From the NCBI RefSeq assembly GCF_050563535.1, contig NZ_JBNXUO010000004.1, positions 124,001 to 188,000 on the forward strand: a DNA stretch of 64,000 bases, written 5' to 3'. The DNA is from Falsiroseomonas sp050563535 (GTDB lineage: Bacteria > Pseudomonadota > Alphaproteobacteria > Acetobacterales > Acetobacteraceae). Each line of letters begins with the position of its first letter. Position 1 is the stretch's first letter. Positions 1 to 11,766 of the stretch are shown here, in pieces. The notes under the pieces were generated by a model that worked only from the letters and a program-made list of their open reading frames with translations, made no database searches and was not told the DNA's origin. The translations under genes and the position numbers were made by a program.

Positions 1-1249
1 CCAGCCGCGTGGCCAGCCGCCCCGTCATCCCCGCATCCCCGCGCCAGAAGCGGCGGATGTCGTCGCGGAAGCGGTCGTTCCATTCGCCCCAGCCGGGGGG
101 GAAAGCGCCGAGCCGGTAGCCGTCGCGCCCGATGTCCCAGGGCTCGGCGATGATCCACAGGTCGCGCAGCACCGGGTCCTGGCGCATCGCCTGGATCAGC
201 GGCGCATCCGCGTCGAAGCTGGCATCCCGACGCGCCAGCGTGGTGGCGAGGTCTAGGCGGAAGCCGTCGAGCCCCGCCGCCAGCGCCCAGTGCCGCAGCG
301 CGTCCATCGCGAGCCGCAGCGGCCAGGGGCGATCGAGCGCCAGCGTGTTGCCGCAGCCCGCATCGTCCACGTAGCGCCGCGGGTCGCCCGGCCGCAGCCG
401 GTGGAAGGCGGCGTTGCCGAGACCCTTGAGCGACAGGGTCGGGCCGAGCTCGTCACCTTCCCCGGTGTGGTTCAGCACCACGTCCAGCACCACGGCGATG
501 CCGGCGCCCTGCATCGCCGCGATGGCCGCCCGCACCTCCGCCATGCCGCCCGGCGCCAGGCGCGGATCGGGCGCCAGCGGCGCCACCGGGTTGTAGCCCC
601 AGTGGTTCGACAGGCCGAGCGGCGGCAGGTGCCGCTCATCCACCCAGGCCGCGCAGGGCATCAGCTCCACGCAGGTCACGCCGAGGTCGCGCAGATGCGC
701 GAGCGCGGCGGGATGGGCGAGGCCGGCGAAGGTGCCGCGGATGGCCGGCGGGATGTCGGGATGCGCCGCCGTGAAGCCCTTCACATGCAGTTCGTATATC
801 ACCTGCGGACCGCAGGGTGCGCGGCGGGGCGGGGCGGCGGGCGGCGCTTCCAGCACCGCCTTCGGGACCAGGGCCGCGCTGTCCACGGGGTCCGGCGCGT
901 CGCCGGTGTCGAACAGCGCGGGGTGCAGCGCGAAGGGCCGGTCGAGCCGCCGCGCCCAGGGGTCCACCAGCAGCTTCGCCGAGTTGAAGCGGTGCCCGCG
1001 CCAGGGCTCCCACGGGCCTTCGACGCGCAGCCCGTAGCGGGTGCCGGGGGAGAGGCCGGCGAGGTGCCCGTGATGCACATCCCCCGTGCGGCCGGGCAGG
1101 CGGATGCGCGCGACCTCGCGCCCCGCCGCGTCGAAGACGCAGAGGAAGACGGCGGTGGCGCCCGGCGCGGGCCAGGCAAGGTTCGCGCCCTCGCCATCCG
1201 GCGTGACGCCGAGCGGCTCCGGCCGGCCGGCCGTCGCCTCAGCCCGCAT
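1..1249 (-). CDS. glgX: Glycogen debranching enzyme GlgX (3' end beyond window)
   Basis: Cytoplasmic GH13 isoamylase-type enzyme that hydrolyses alpha-1,6 branches of phosphorylase-trimmed glycogen. The first 416 residues are visible; family members run to about 650-720, so the C-terminal part lies off the left edge. An N-terminal CBM48-like segment (about residues 12-100) precedes the GH13 barrel. Visible GH13 motifs are DVVLNHT, GFRLDLA with the predicted nucleophile Asp333, and IIAEPWD with the predicted acid/base Glu369. The ATG at 1249 overlaps the end of glgA by 11 bases, so it is the last visible gene of a translationally coupled glycogen operon. Function is confident from the motifs; the truncation is only the window edge. 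Confidence 0.95.
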   Translation of the reverse strand, partial: MRAEATAGRPEPLGVTPDGEGANLAWPAPGATAVFLCVFDAAGREVARIRLPGRTGDVHHGHLAGLSPGTRYGLRVEGPWEPWRGHRFNSAKLLVDPWARRLDRPFALHPALFDTGDAPDPVDSAALVPKAVLEAPPAAPPRRAPCGPQVIYELHVKGFTAAHPDIPPAIRGTFAGLAHPAALAHLRDLGVTCVELMPCAAWVDERHLPPLGLSNHWGYNPVAPLAPDPRLAPGGMAEVRAAIAAMQGAGIAVVLDVVLNHTGEGDELGPTLSLKGLGNAAFHRLRPGDPRRYVDDAGCGNTLALDRPWPLRLAMDALRHWALAAGLDGFRLDLATTLARRDASFDADAPLIQAMRQDPVLRDLWIIAEPWDIGRDGYRLGAFPPGWGEWNDRFRDDIRRFWRGDAGMTGRLATRL

Positions 1250-2693
1250 CCGCCACCAGCGAGCGGTAGAGCGCGGCGTAGCGCGCGGCCGAGCGGGTCC
1301 AGGACACGTCGGTGGCCATGCCGTTCGCCTGAAGGCGTCGCCATGCGTCCCGGTCGCGCCACAGCATCGCGGCGCGGCCGATCGCGGCTTCCAGCATCTC
1401 CCGCGTGACCGGGGAGAAATGCAGCCCCGTGCCGCAGCCCGCGGCCAGCGCCATCTCATTCGCGTCGATCACGCTGTCGGCCAGCCCGCCGACATGCGCG
1501 ACCAGCGGCACCGCCCCGTAGCGCAGCGCGCAGAGCTGCGCGAGGCCGCAGGGCTCGAAGCGGCTCGGCACCAGCACCAGGTCGGCGCCGCCATAGACCA
1601 GCCGCGCCAGCCCCTCGTCGAAGCCGATCTCGGCGGCCACACGGCCGGGATGCGCCAGGGCGGCGCCGCGGCAGCCCTCCTCCAGCCCCCATTCGCCGGT
1701 GCCGAGGACGGCGAGCTGCGCGCGTTCCGCCAGCAGGGCGGGCAGCGCGCCGAGGATGAGGTCCACCCCCTTCTGCCAGGTCAGCCGCCCGACGAAGCCC
1801 AGCAGCAGCGCGTCGGGGTCGGGGTCGAGCCCGAGCCGCGCCTGCAGGGCCGCCTTGTTCGCCGCGCGCGCACCGATCAACGCGGCATCGAAGGGGGCTG
1901 CCAGCCGCGCATCCCGGGCGGGGTCCCACTGCGCCACGTCCAGCCCGTTCAGGATGCCGCTGACCGCGCCCGCGCGGCCGCGCAGCAGGCCATCGAGGCC
2001 CATCCCCGCCTCCGGCGTGCGGATCTCGGCGGCGTAGGTGGGAGAGACGGTGGTGATGCGGTCGGCGTACCACAGCCCGGCCTTCAGGAAGCCGACCGTG
2101 CCGAAATACTCCACCCCCTCCACCGCCAGCGCCTGGGGCGGCAGGCCAAGGCGGTGGAACAGCGCCAGCGGGAATTTTCCCTGGAAGGCGAGGTTGTGGA
2201 CGGTGAAGACCGATGGCGTGCGCCGCGGCGTGGGCGCGAAGCGCAGATAGGCGGGTGCGAGCCCCGCCTGCCAGTCATGCGCATGCACCAGGTCGAAGGC
2301 GAGCCCGCGCGGCGGCTGCGCGGCCAGCAGAGACGCAACGGCGCCGAGCGCGGCGAAGCGGATGCCGTTGTCCTCCCACTCCGCGCCGTCGGGCCCGAGA
2401 TAGGGGTTGCCCGGCCGGGCGTAGAGATGCGGCGCATCGAGCGCGATAATGTCGAGACCCGCCACCTCGCCCCGCCGCAGCCGCGCGGGGCCGCCGAACA
2501 GGTCATCGACCTTGCGCAGCGCCCGCCCTTCGCCGAGCGCGGCCATCACCGCCGGGTATCCGGGCATCAGGGTGGTGACGCGGATGTCCTGCGCGGCGAG
2601 CGCGGCCGGCAGCGCGCCCGCCACATCGGCCAGCCCGCCGGTCTTGACCAGCGGCACGCATTCCGACGCGACCGACAGGACGCGCAGCGTCAC
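1239..2693 (-). CDS. glgA: Glycogen synthase (ADP-glucose type)
   Basis: Transfers glucose from ADP-glucose to the non-reducing ends of alpha-1,4-glucan. 484 residues, the normal length for bacterial GlgA (GT5). The N-terminal KTGGL motif (Lys17) binds the nucleotide sugar. The C-terminal GT-B domain has the motif RFEPCGLAQ with the conserved Glu380. The start is a GTG at 2693, whose last bases form a GTGA overlap with the glgC stop; the protein then begins directly with the strand leading to KTGGL, as expected. Longer upstream readings in this frame run through glgC and are not credible. It sits between glgC and glgX in the operon and uses the product of GlgC. Confidence 0.96.
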   Translation of the reverse strand: MTLRVLSVASECVPLVKTGGLADVAGALPAALAAQDIRVTTLMPGYPAVMAALGEGRALRKVDDLFGGPARLRRGEVAGLDIIALDAPHLYARPGNPYLGPDGAEWEDNGIRFAALGAVASLLAAQPPRGLAFDLVHAHDWQAGLAPAYLRFAPTPRRTPSVFTVHNLAFQGKFPLALFHRLGLPPQALAVEGVEYFGTVGFLKAGLWYADRITTVSPTYAAEIRTPEAGMGLDGLLRGRAGAVSGILNGLDVAQWDPARDARLAAPFDAALIGARAANKAALQARLGLDPDPDALLLGFVGRLTWQKGVDLILGALPALLAERAQLAVLGTGEWGLEEGCRGAALAHPGRVAAEIGFDEGLARLVYGGADLVLVPSRFEPCGLAQLCALRYGAVPLVAHVGGLADSVIDANEMALAAGCGTGLHFSPVTREMLEAAIGRAAMLWRDRDAWRRLQANGMATDVSWTRSAARYAALYRSLVADAG

Positions 2694-3961
2694 GGCGCGA
2701 GGCGGTCCAGCATCGCCTGCGTCACCAGGCAGATGCCCTTCTCGGTGCGGCGGAAGCGGCGCGCATCCTCCTCCGGGTCCTCGCCCACCACCAGGCCCTC
2801 GGGGATGCGCGCGCCGCGGTCCACCACGACGTTCCGCAGCCGCGCATGCCGCCCCACATCGACATAGGGCAGGATCACCGCGCCCTCGACCCGGGCGTAG
2901 GAATGCATGTGGACCCCGGTGAACAGCAGCGACTGCCGCGCCGCCGCGCCCGAGAGGATGCAGCCGCCCGAGACGAGAGACGCGATCGCCTCGCCCCGGC
3001 GGCCCGCCATGTCGTGGACGAACTTCGCGGGCGGCGTGATCTCGGCGAAGGTCCAGATCGGCCAGTCGCGGTCGAACAGGTCGAGTTCCGGCACCACGTC
3101 GGTCAGGTCGATATTGGCTTCCCAGTAGGCATCCACCGTGCCGACATCGCGCCAATAGGGCTTCGCCTCGGCCGAGGAGCGGACGCAGCTGTCCTCGAAG
3201 CGGTGCGCCACCGCCTTCCCGTGCTTCACCAGGAAGGGGATGATGTCGCGCCCGAAGTCACGCTGGCTGCCCGGCGTCGCGGCGTCGCGCTTCAGCTGGT
3301 CGAACAGCAGCCGCGTCTCGAAGACGTAGATGCCCATGGAGGCGAGGGCCAGGTCCTCGCGCCCCGGGATGCCAGGCGGGTCCTGCGGCTTCTCCATGAA
3401 TTCCAGGATGCGGCAATGCTCGTCCACATGCATCACGCCGAAGCCCCGCGCTTCCAGCCGGGGGACGGCGACGCAGCCCACGGTGACGTCGGCGCCGCTT
3501 TCCACATGCTGGGCCAGCATGTGCTCGTAGTCCATCTTGTAGATGTGGTCGCCGGCGAGGATGACGATGTGCCGCGGCGCGAGGTCGGCGATGATGTCGA
3601 TGTTCTGGTAGACGGCATCCGCCGTACCCTCGTACCACGCCGTCTCGCTGGTGCGCTGGCTGGCGGGGAGGATGTCGAAGCTCTCGTTCCGTTCGCTGCG
3701 CAGGAAGTTCCAGCCGCGCTGGAGGTGGCGGATCAGGCTGTGGGCCTTGTACTGGGTGGCGACCGCCACGCGGCGGATGCCGGAATTGATGGCGTTCGAC
3801 AGCGCGAAGTCGATGATGCGCGACTTGCCGCCGAAGAAGACCGCGGGCTTGGCGCGCCGGTCCGTCAGTTCCATCAGGCGCGACCCGCGCCCGCCGGCGA
3901 GGACGAAGGCCATGGCGGTGCGCGCCAGCGGCGCGGGCGCGGGTTCGAAGCTACGCGGCAT
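2690..3961 (-). CDS. glgC: Glucose-1-phosphate adenylyltransferase
   Basis: Makes ADP-glucose from glucose-1-phosphate and ATP, the committed step of bacterial glycogen synthesis. 423 residues, typical length. The nucleotidyltransferase signature GGRGSRL is at residues 23-29, followed by the AKPAVFFGGK segment, the ILAGDHIYKMDY core and the MEKP sugar-phosphate loop. The C-terminal third is the left-handed beta-helix that carries allosteric control in this family. The ATG at 3961 overlaps glgB by 11 bases and the stop overlaps the glgA GTG by 4 bases. Coupled translation of synthase, pyrophosphorylase and branching enzyme is implied. Confidence 0.96.
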   Translation of the reverse strand: MPRSFEPAPAPLARTAMAFVLAGGRGSRLMELTDRRAKPAVFFGGKSRIIDFALSNAINSGIRRVAVATQYKAHSLIRHLQRGWNFLRSERNESFDILPASQRTSETAWYEGTADAVYQNIDIIADLAPRHIVILAGDHIYKMDYEHMLAQHVESGADVTVGCVAVPRLEARGFGVMHVDEHCRILEFMEKPQDPPGIPGREDLALASMGIYVFETRLLFDQLKRDAATPGSQRDFGRDIIPFLVKHGKAVAHRFEDSCVRSSAEAKPYWRDVGTVDAYWEANIDLTDVVPELDLFDRDWPIWTFAEITPPAKFVHDMAGRRGEAIASLVSGGCILSGAAARQSLLFTGVHMHSYARVEGAVILPYVDVGRHARLRNVVVDRGARIPEGLVVGEDPEEDARRFRRTEKGICLVTQAMLDRLAP

Positions 3962-6181
3962 CGCCTGGATCCTCCTCGGCGTCGTCGTCGAACAGCAGCC
4001 AGACCGTGGCCAGCGGCGGCAGCACCACCTCCGCGCTGGCGGGGAAGCCGCCATGCGGGATCGATTCGGCCCGCACCGCGCCCAGATTGCCCTCGCCCGA
4101 GCCGCCGTAACAGGCGGCGTCCGTGTTCAACACTTCGCGCCAGCGTCCGGCCCTGGGAAGCCCGATGCGGATGCCGCGCCGCGGCTCCGGCGTGAAGTTG
4201 CAGAGCACGGCGGCCGGCGGCCCGCCCTCGCCGTCGAAGCGCAGCCAGGTGAAGGTGGACCGCTCCGCGTCGTCGGCGTCGATCCAGCGGAAGCCCTCCG
4301 GCTCGCAGTCGCGCGCGTGCAGCGCGGGGATGGCGCGGTAGAGCAGGTTCAGCTCCCGCATCAGCGCCTGCACGCCCGCATGGGCCGGGTGTTGCAGCAG
4401 CCACCAGTCCAGCTCCCGCGCCTCGGACCATTCGCGCCACTGCGCAAGCTCGGCCCCCATGAAGACCAGCTTCTTGCCGGGATGGCCCCACATGAAGGCG
4501 AAATAGGCCCGCAGCGTCGCGAAGCGTTCCCAGTCATCCACGCTGCGCCCGCGCGGCATGCGGCCGAGCAGCGATCCCTTGCCGTGGACCACCTCGTCAT
4601 GGCTCAGCGCCAGGACGAAATCCTCGCTCCAGGCATACATTAGGCCGAAGGTGACCAGGGCATGGTGCCAGCGGCGATGGATCGGGTCGAGCTTCACGTA
4701 GCGCAGCGTGTCGTTCATCCAGCCCATGTTCCACTTGAACTGGAAGCCGAGCCCGCCGCGCTCGACGGGGTGGGACACGCCGGGGAAGCTCGTCGCCTCC
4801 TCCGCGATCATGGCGGCGCCGGGATGCTCCTCCGCCACCAGTTCGTTGACGCGCCGCAGGAAGGCCACCGCCTCGTGGTTCTCGGTGCTGCCATCCGGGT
4901 TCGGCGCCCATTCGCCCGGCGCCCGGCCGTGGTCGAGATGCACCATGGTGGACACCGCATCCACCCGCAGCCCGTCCGCATGGAAGCGCCCCATCCAGTA
5001 GAGCGCGTTGGAGACGAGGAAGGCCGCGACCTCGCGCCGGCCGAAGTCGAAGGTGGCGGTGCCCCAGCCGGCATGGAAGCCGCGCCGCGGGTCCGGGTGT
5101 TCGTAGAGCGGCCCGCCGTCGAAGCGGATCAGCCCGTGCGGGTCCTGCGGAAAATGCGCTGGCACCCAGTCCAGGATTACGCCGAGCCCGGCGGCATGGG
5201 CCGCGTCGATGAAGCGCATCAGCCCGCGCGGGTCGCCCATGCGCGCGGTCGGCGCGTGCATCCCGATCGGCTGGTAGCCCCAGCTTTCGTCGAGCGGATG
5301 CTCCATCACCGGCATGAGTTCGAGATGGGTGAAGCCCATCCAGCAGACATGCGGGATGAGGGAGCCGATCAGGTCGTCCCAGCTGTAGAAACGCCCGTCC
5401 GGGTGCCGCCGCCAGGATGGCGCATGCACTTCGTAGATGGAGATGGCGGCGCGGCGCGAATTGACCGCAGCGCGCCGCGCCAGGAAGCCGGCATCAGTCC
5501 AGGCGAAGGGCGTTTCGTCCGCGACGAGGGAGGCGGTGGAGGGACGAAGCTCAGCCGCCATCCCGTAGGGATCGGCCTTCCAGGGCTGTTCCTGCCCGTC
5601 ATGCGACATGACGGCGAACTTGTAGGCCATGCCCGCGCCGAAGCCGGGGATGAAGATCTCCCACAACCCGCTGTCGAGGCGCTTGCGCATGGGATGGCGC
5701 CGCGCGTCCCAGTCGTTGAACTGCGCGACGAGGGAGACGCGCGCGGCATTCGGCGCCCAGACCGCGAAGCGGGTGCCCGCCACCCCCTCATGCATCGCCG
5801 CATGGGCGCCGAGCCTCTCATGCAGGCGCCGATGCGTGCCCTCCACCAGCAGGTGGTCGTCGAGAGGGCCGAGCGTCGGGCCGAAGCGATAGGGGTCGTC
5901 CAGCTCCCACGCGCCGCCGGCGTTGCGGGCGCCGAGGCGGTAGCGGAAGGGCAGGGCGGCGCCGGGGACGAAGCCCTCGAACAGCCCGGCATCGTGCCGC
6001 CGGACGAGCGCGACCGGCGCGCCCCCGTCCGGCAGCACCACCAGGTTCTCGGCGTGCGGGACGAAGGCGCGCACCACCAAGCCGCCCGGCGCGGGATGCG
6101 GGCCGAGCAACGCGAAGGGGTCGCCGTGGCGCGCGGCCAGCAGGGCATCGACCTCGGCCTGCGGCGCGCGCCAGGCTTCCA

Positions 6182-6182
<1 letters not shown>
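3951..6182 (-). CDS. glgB: 1,4-alpha-glucan branching enzyme
   Basis: Cleaves alpha-1,4 chains and re-attaches them as alpha-1,6 branches. 743 residues, matching the long proteobacterial GlgB form with two N-terminal beta domains (N1 about 1-110, CBM48 about 115-215), then the GH13 barrel and a C-terminal beta domain. The predicted nucleophile is Asp408 in GLRVDAVS, the acid/base is Glu461 in MIAEEATSFPG, and the transition-state Asp is in ALSHDEVVHGKGS. The ATG at 6182 shares its A with the glgP stop (TGATG), which decides the start and implies re-initiation after glgP. Confidence 0.96.
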
Positions 6183-8665
<2,483 letters not shown>

Positions 8666-8813
8666 GTGGTCGTGGTCCCCTGTTCGGCTGCGCCGCTGCC
8701 TGCCGCTTTTCCATCCCTCCCCGGCGGCAACGCGCCGCGGGGCCCCTATTTGCATGACCCGGGGGGTGAATAGAAGCGCCGCCTTTGCGCGCCGGGAGGG
8801 TAGCGCGCGCCCG

Positions 8814-9755
8814 TTACCCGTTTCCTGCCCGCGCCAGCGCCGCCAGGCCCGGGAAGGCGGGGGCGGGATGGGTGACCAGGAACAGGGGCACGCCGCGCAT
8901 CCAGTCCCGCATCGGGGCGCGATCCTCGAAGCGGGCGCGGAAGGCGCGGGGGTCAAGCCGCGTGGCAAGCCGGGGCAGGATTCCCCCCGCCAGGAACACG
9001 CCGCCACGCGCGCCCCAGGCCAGCGCCATGTCCCCCGCGAAATTCGCGAGCAGGTCGAGGAACAGGCCCACCGCCTCCTCCGCCACCGGGCAGGCGCCGG
9101 CGGCGGCGACCACCCCGGCGGCGTCCCGCGCGGGCACCGCGGCGCCGCGCAGGGCGGCCACCACCGCATGCAGGTTCGCGAGCCCCCGGCCCGAGACGGC
9201 CTCCTCCACCCCCGCCCGGCCGCAGCGTTCGCGCAGCGCCGCCACCACCCGGTCCTGCCACGGATCGGCGGGGCCGAGGCCGATATGCCCGGCCTCCGTC
9301 GGCATGGCCCGCCCCTCGCGCCGCAGGAAGGCCGCCATGCCGAGGCCGGTGCCGGGGCCGAGCACGAGCATCGGCGCATCCTCCTCCCCCCCGCCACCCT
9401 CGCCGAGGGGCAGGAGGTCGCCCGGCCCCAGATGGGGCAGGGCATGGGCCAGCGCCGCGAAGTCGTTCACCAGCGTCACGCCGTCCAGCCCGAAGCGCGC
9501 CGCGATCCCCGGGCGGGAGAAGGCCCAGGGTGCGTTGGTCAGCCGCACCGGCTCGCCCAGCACCGGCCCCGCGAGGGCGAGGACGGCGCGCCGCACCCCG
9601 CCGCCGGGCGCGAGCTGCGCGAGCGCGGTGGCGATCGCCGCTTCGGCGGTCGGGTGGGCGGCGACGGGCATGACCAGCGGCGCCCCGACCGCGCCGCCAT
9701 CCAGCAGCGCGAAGCGGGCATTGGTGCCGCCGATATCGGCCAGCAGCGCCTTCAA
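8814..9755 (-). CDS. glk: Glucokinase, bacterial Glk (ROK-unrelated) family
   Basis: Phosphorylates glucose with ATP to glucose-6-phosphate. 313 residues, the usual length for proteobacterial Glk. The ATP-binding motif ADIGGTNARF is at residues 6-15, the catalytic-loop motif LVNDFAALA follows, and there is a conserved EAGHIGLGP segment. The start is an uncommon TTG at 9755: it forms a TTGA overlap with the stop of the upstream cytochrome c gene, and no ATG or GTG precedes the IGGTN motif at a sensible distance. It is in the same direction as the glg operon, separated from it by 148 bases. Free glucose released by GlgX/GlgP trimming could be returned to glycolysis by it, which is inference from position. 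Confidence 0.9.
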   Translation of the reverse strand: MKALLADIGGTNARFALLDGGAVGAPLVMPVAAHPTAEAAIATALAQLAPGGGVRRAVLALAGPVLGEPVRLTNAPWAFSRPGIAARFGLDGVTLVNDFAALAHALPHLGPGDLLPLGEGGGGEEDAPMLVLGPGTGLGMAAFLRREGRAMPTEAGHIGLGPADPWQDRVVAALRERCGRAGVEEAVSGRGLANLHAVVAALRGAAVPARDAAGVVAAAGACPVAEEAVGLFLDLLANFAGDMALAWGARGGVFLAGGILPRLATRLDPRAFRARFEDRAPMRDWMRGVPLFLVTHPAPAFPGLAALARAGNG

Positions 9756-10069
9756 CGCGCGCCCTGCGCCAGCAGGAAGGCCGCCACGTCCTCGGCCTGG
9801 CGCGCCGTCAGGCCGTGGTCGGGCATGTTGGGATGCGGCAGCCGGACGAAGGTCGCCACCCCCGCGCGCGTGGTCCCCGGCCGCGCGGCGATGGAGGCGA
9901 AGGAGGGCGCGGCGTCGCTGCGCGGCGCCGGCCCGCCGGGGCCGACGGCATGGCAGTTGGCGCACCATTGCGTCGCCACCGCGCGGCCGCGCTCAAGCTG
10001 GTCGGGGTCGCGCTGGGCCGCGGCAGGGCCGGCGGCGGCGAGGGCGAGCAGGGCGAGCATCACGCGCAT
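9752..10069 (-). CDS. Small periplasmic class I cytochrome c
   Basis: 105-residue c-type cytochrome. A signal peptide (residues 1-18, ending AAA before Gln19) precedes a single haem motif CANCH at residues 36-40, with a candidate distal ligand Met82 in HPNMPDH. It would carry electrons in the periplasm. The ATG at 10069 gives a perfect signal peptide, while longer readings run into the upstream SDR gene. The stop overlaps the TTG of glk, and the upstream SDR ends 32 bases away, so the four genes SDR-SDR-cytochrome-glk may be co-transcribed. The electron donor is not evident from the sequence. Confidence 0.88.
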   Translation of the reverse strand: MRVMLALLALAAAGPAAAQRDPDQLERGRAVATQWCANCHAVGPGGPAPRSDAAPSFASIAARPGTTRAGVATFVRLPHPNMPDHGLTARQAEDVAAFLLAQGAR

Positions 10070-10101
10070 CCGGAGCCTCCATGGGGGTGGGGGAGGGAGC
10101 G

Positions 10102-10854
10102 TCAGTAGGTCGCCCGCCCCCCCGATACGTCGAAGACCGCGCCTGTCGAGAAGGAGCAGTCGGGCGTGGCCAGCCAGCAGATCAGCGCCGCGATCTCCTC
10201 CACCTCCACGAAGCGCCCCATCGGGATCTTGGAGAGCATGAAGTTGATGTGGGCTTCCGTCATCTGACGGAAGATGTCGGTCTTGGCGGCGGCAGGGGTG
10301 ACGCAGTTCACCAGCACGTTGCGCTGCGCCAGTTCCTTGGCGAGCGACTTGGTGTAGCCGATCAGCCCCGCCTTGCTGGCGCTGTAATGCGCCGCGTTCG
10401 GGTTGCCCTCCTTCCCCGCCACCGAGGCGACGTTGACGATCCGCCCCCAGCCATTCGCCAGCAGGTGCGGCACCACGGCGGAGGCAACGATGAAGGGGGC
10501 GTTCAGGTTCACGTCGATCACCCGGCGCCACTGCTCCGCCGGGATCTCCCAGCTCGGCATGTTGCCGCCGGTGATGCCGGCGTTGTTCACCAGGATGTCG
10601 ATCTTCCCGTGCGCCGCCGCGGTCCGGCGCGCGGCGTCCGCCACCGCCATCTCGTCCGTCAGGTCCAGCACCTCCGCCGTCACCGTCCCGTCGGCGGCGA
10701 GGGCGGCGCGGCTCTCCTCAGCCGCCGCCGGGTCGAGGTCCCAGATCGAGACGCTGGCGCCGGAGACGACCATGCGCCGCGCGACCGCAAGCCCGATGCC
10801 GCGCGCGCCGCCGGTGACGATGGCGACCCGTCCGGCCAGATCCAGCCTGTTCAT
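10102..10854 (-). CDS. SDR family oxidoreductase (FabG-like)
   Basis: Classical short-chain dehydrogenase/reductase of 250 residues, likely cytoplasmic and NAD(P)-dependent. The cofactor motif TGGARGIG is at residues 14-21, NNAG follows, and the catalytic triad is Ser144, Tyr157 and Lys161 (HYSASK). The C-terminus has the usual SFSTGAVFDVSGG segment. It resembles 3-oxoacyl-ACP reductase and polyol/hydroxy-acid dehydrogenases, but the substrate cannot be deduced. It is 40 bases downstream of another SDR and 32 bases upstream of a cytochrome c gene. Confidence 0.88.
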   Translation of the reverse strand: MNRLDLAGRVAIVTGGARGIGLAVARRMVVSGASVSIWDLDPAAAEESRAALAADGTVTAEVLDLTDEMAVADAARRTAAAHGKIDILVNNAGITGGNMPSWEIPAEQWRRVIDVNLNAPFIVASAVVPHLLANGWGRIVNVASVAGKEGNPNAAHYSASKAGLIGYTKSLAKELAQRNVLVNCVTPAAAKTDIFRQMTEAHINFMLSKIPMGRFVEVEEIAALICWLATPDCSFSTGAVFDVSGGRATY

Positions 10855-10894
10855 CCGTCCTCTCCCACTGCTTCGGCGGCGCCCCGGGGCGGGT

Positions 10895-11641
10895 TCAGCC
10901 GCGACCGACGAAGGGCATCTTGGTGGCCATGATGGTCATGGTCAGCACGTTGGTCGCCAGCGGCCAGGCGGCCATCTGCGCGACCGCCGTGCCGACATGC
11001 GCGACATCCATCAGCGGCTCCGCCTTGATCGACCAGTCGGCCTGCGGCACGCCGCGGGCCATGCGCTCGGCCATTGCGGTCTGGGCGTTGCCGATGTCGA
11101 TCTGGCCCACCGCGATGTCGAAGCGCCGGCCGTCCAGGTTCATGGACTTGGTCAGTCCCGTCACCGCGTGCTTCGTCGCGGTGTAGGGGGCGCTGCCCGG
11201 CCGCGGCGCATGCGCGCTGATCGAGCCGTTGTTGATGATGCGCCCGCCCTGCGGGGCCTGGTCCTTCATCATGCGGAAGGCGGCATGGCCGCAGAGGAAC
11301 ATGCCGTTGAGGTTCACCGCGACCACCTTCAGCCACTGCTCGGCCGTCAGCTCCTCGAACGGCGTGCCGGGGACGTTGGTGCCGGCATTGTTGAACAGCA
11401 GGTCGAGCCGGCCGAATTCCGCCTTCAGCGTCGCGAAGGCCCCTTCCACGGAAGCCGGGTCGGCGACGTCGGCCGGCAGCAGCAGCGTGCGCGCCCCGCC
11501 GCACAGCCCCGCCGTCTCCTCCAGCATCTCCCGCCGTCGGCCGAGCAGCGCGACCGCCCACCCATCCGCGGCCAGCGCCACCGCCGCCGCGCGGCCGACG
11601 CCGGAGCCGCCCCCCGTGACCAGCGCGAACCTGTCAGCCAT
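10895..11641 (-). CDS. SDR family oxidoreductase
   Basis: Second classical SDR, 248 residues. Cofactor motif TGGGSGVG is at residues 9-16, NNAG at 84-87, and the triad is Ser140, Tyr153, Lys157 (YTATK). The C-terminus (ATNVLTMTIMATKMPF) resembles SDRs annotated as serine 3-dehydrogenase or rhamnolipid-type reductases more than FabG, but the substrate is unknown. It is the first gene of the minus-strand run toward glucokinase and is divergent from the gene at 11767. The ATG at 11641 starts right before the first beta strand, so there is little doubt about the start. Confidence 0.86.
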   Translation of the reverse strand: MADRFALVTGGGSGVGRAAAVALAADGWAVALLGRRREMLEETAGLCGGARTLLLPADVADPASVEGAFATLKAEFGRLDLLFNNAGTNVPGTPFEELTAEQWLKVVAVNLNGMFLCGHAAFRMMKDQAPQGGRIINNGSISAHAPRPGSAPYTATKHAVTGLTKSMNLDGRRFDIAVGQIDIGNAQTAMAERMARGVPQADWSIKAEPLMDVAHVGTAVAQMAAWPLATNVLTMTIMATKMPFVGRG

Positions 11642-11766
11642 CGACCGCCCCTCCCGGACCCCTCGTCATGGGCGCGAGGGTGGCGCCGCGGCCGGGGCGC
11701 TGTCCAGCCGGGGGGCTGGCACGCCGGATGCAAGGCAGGCAGCCACCCAGGAGGAGTAGGGCCCGC

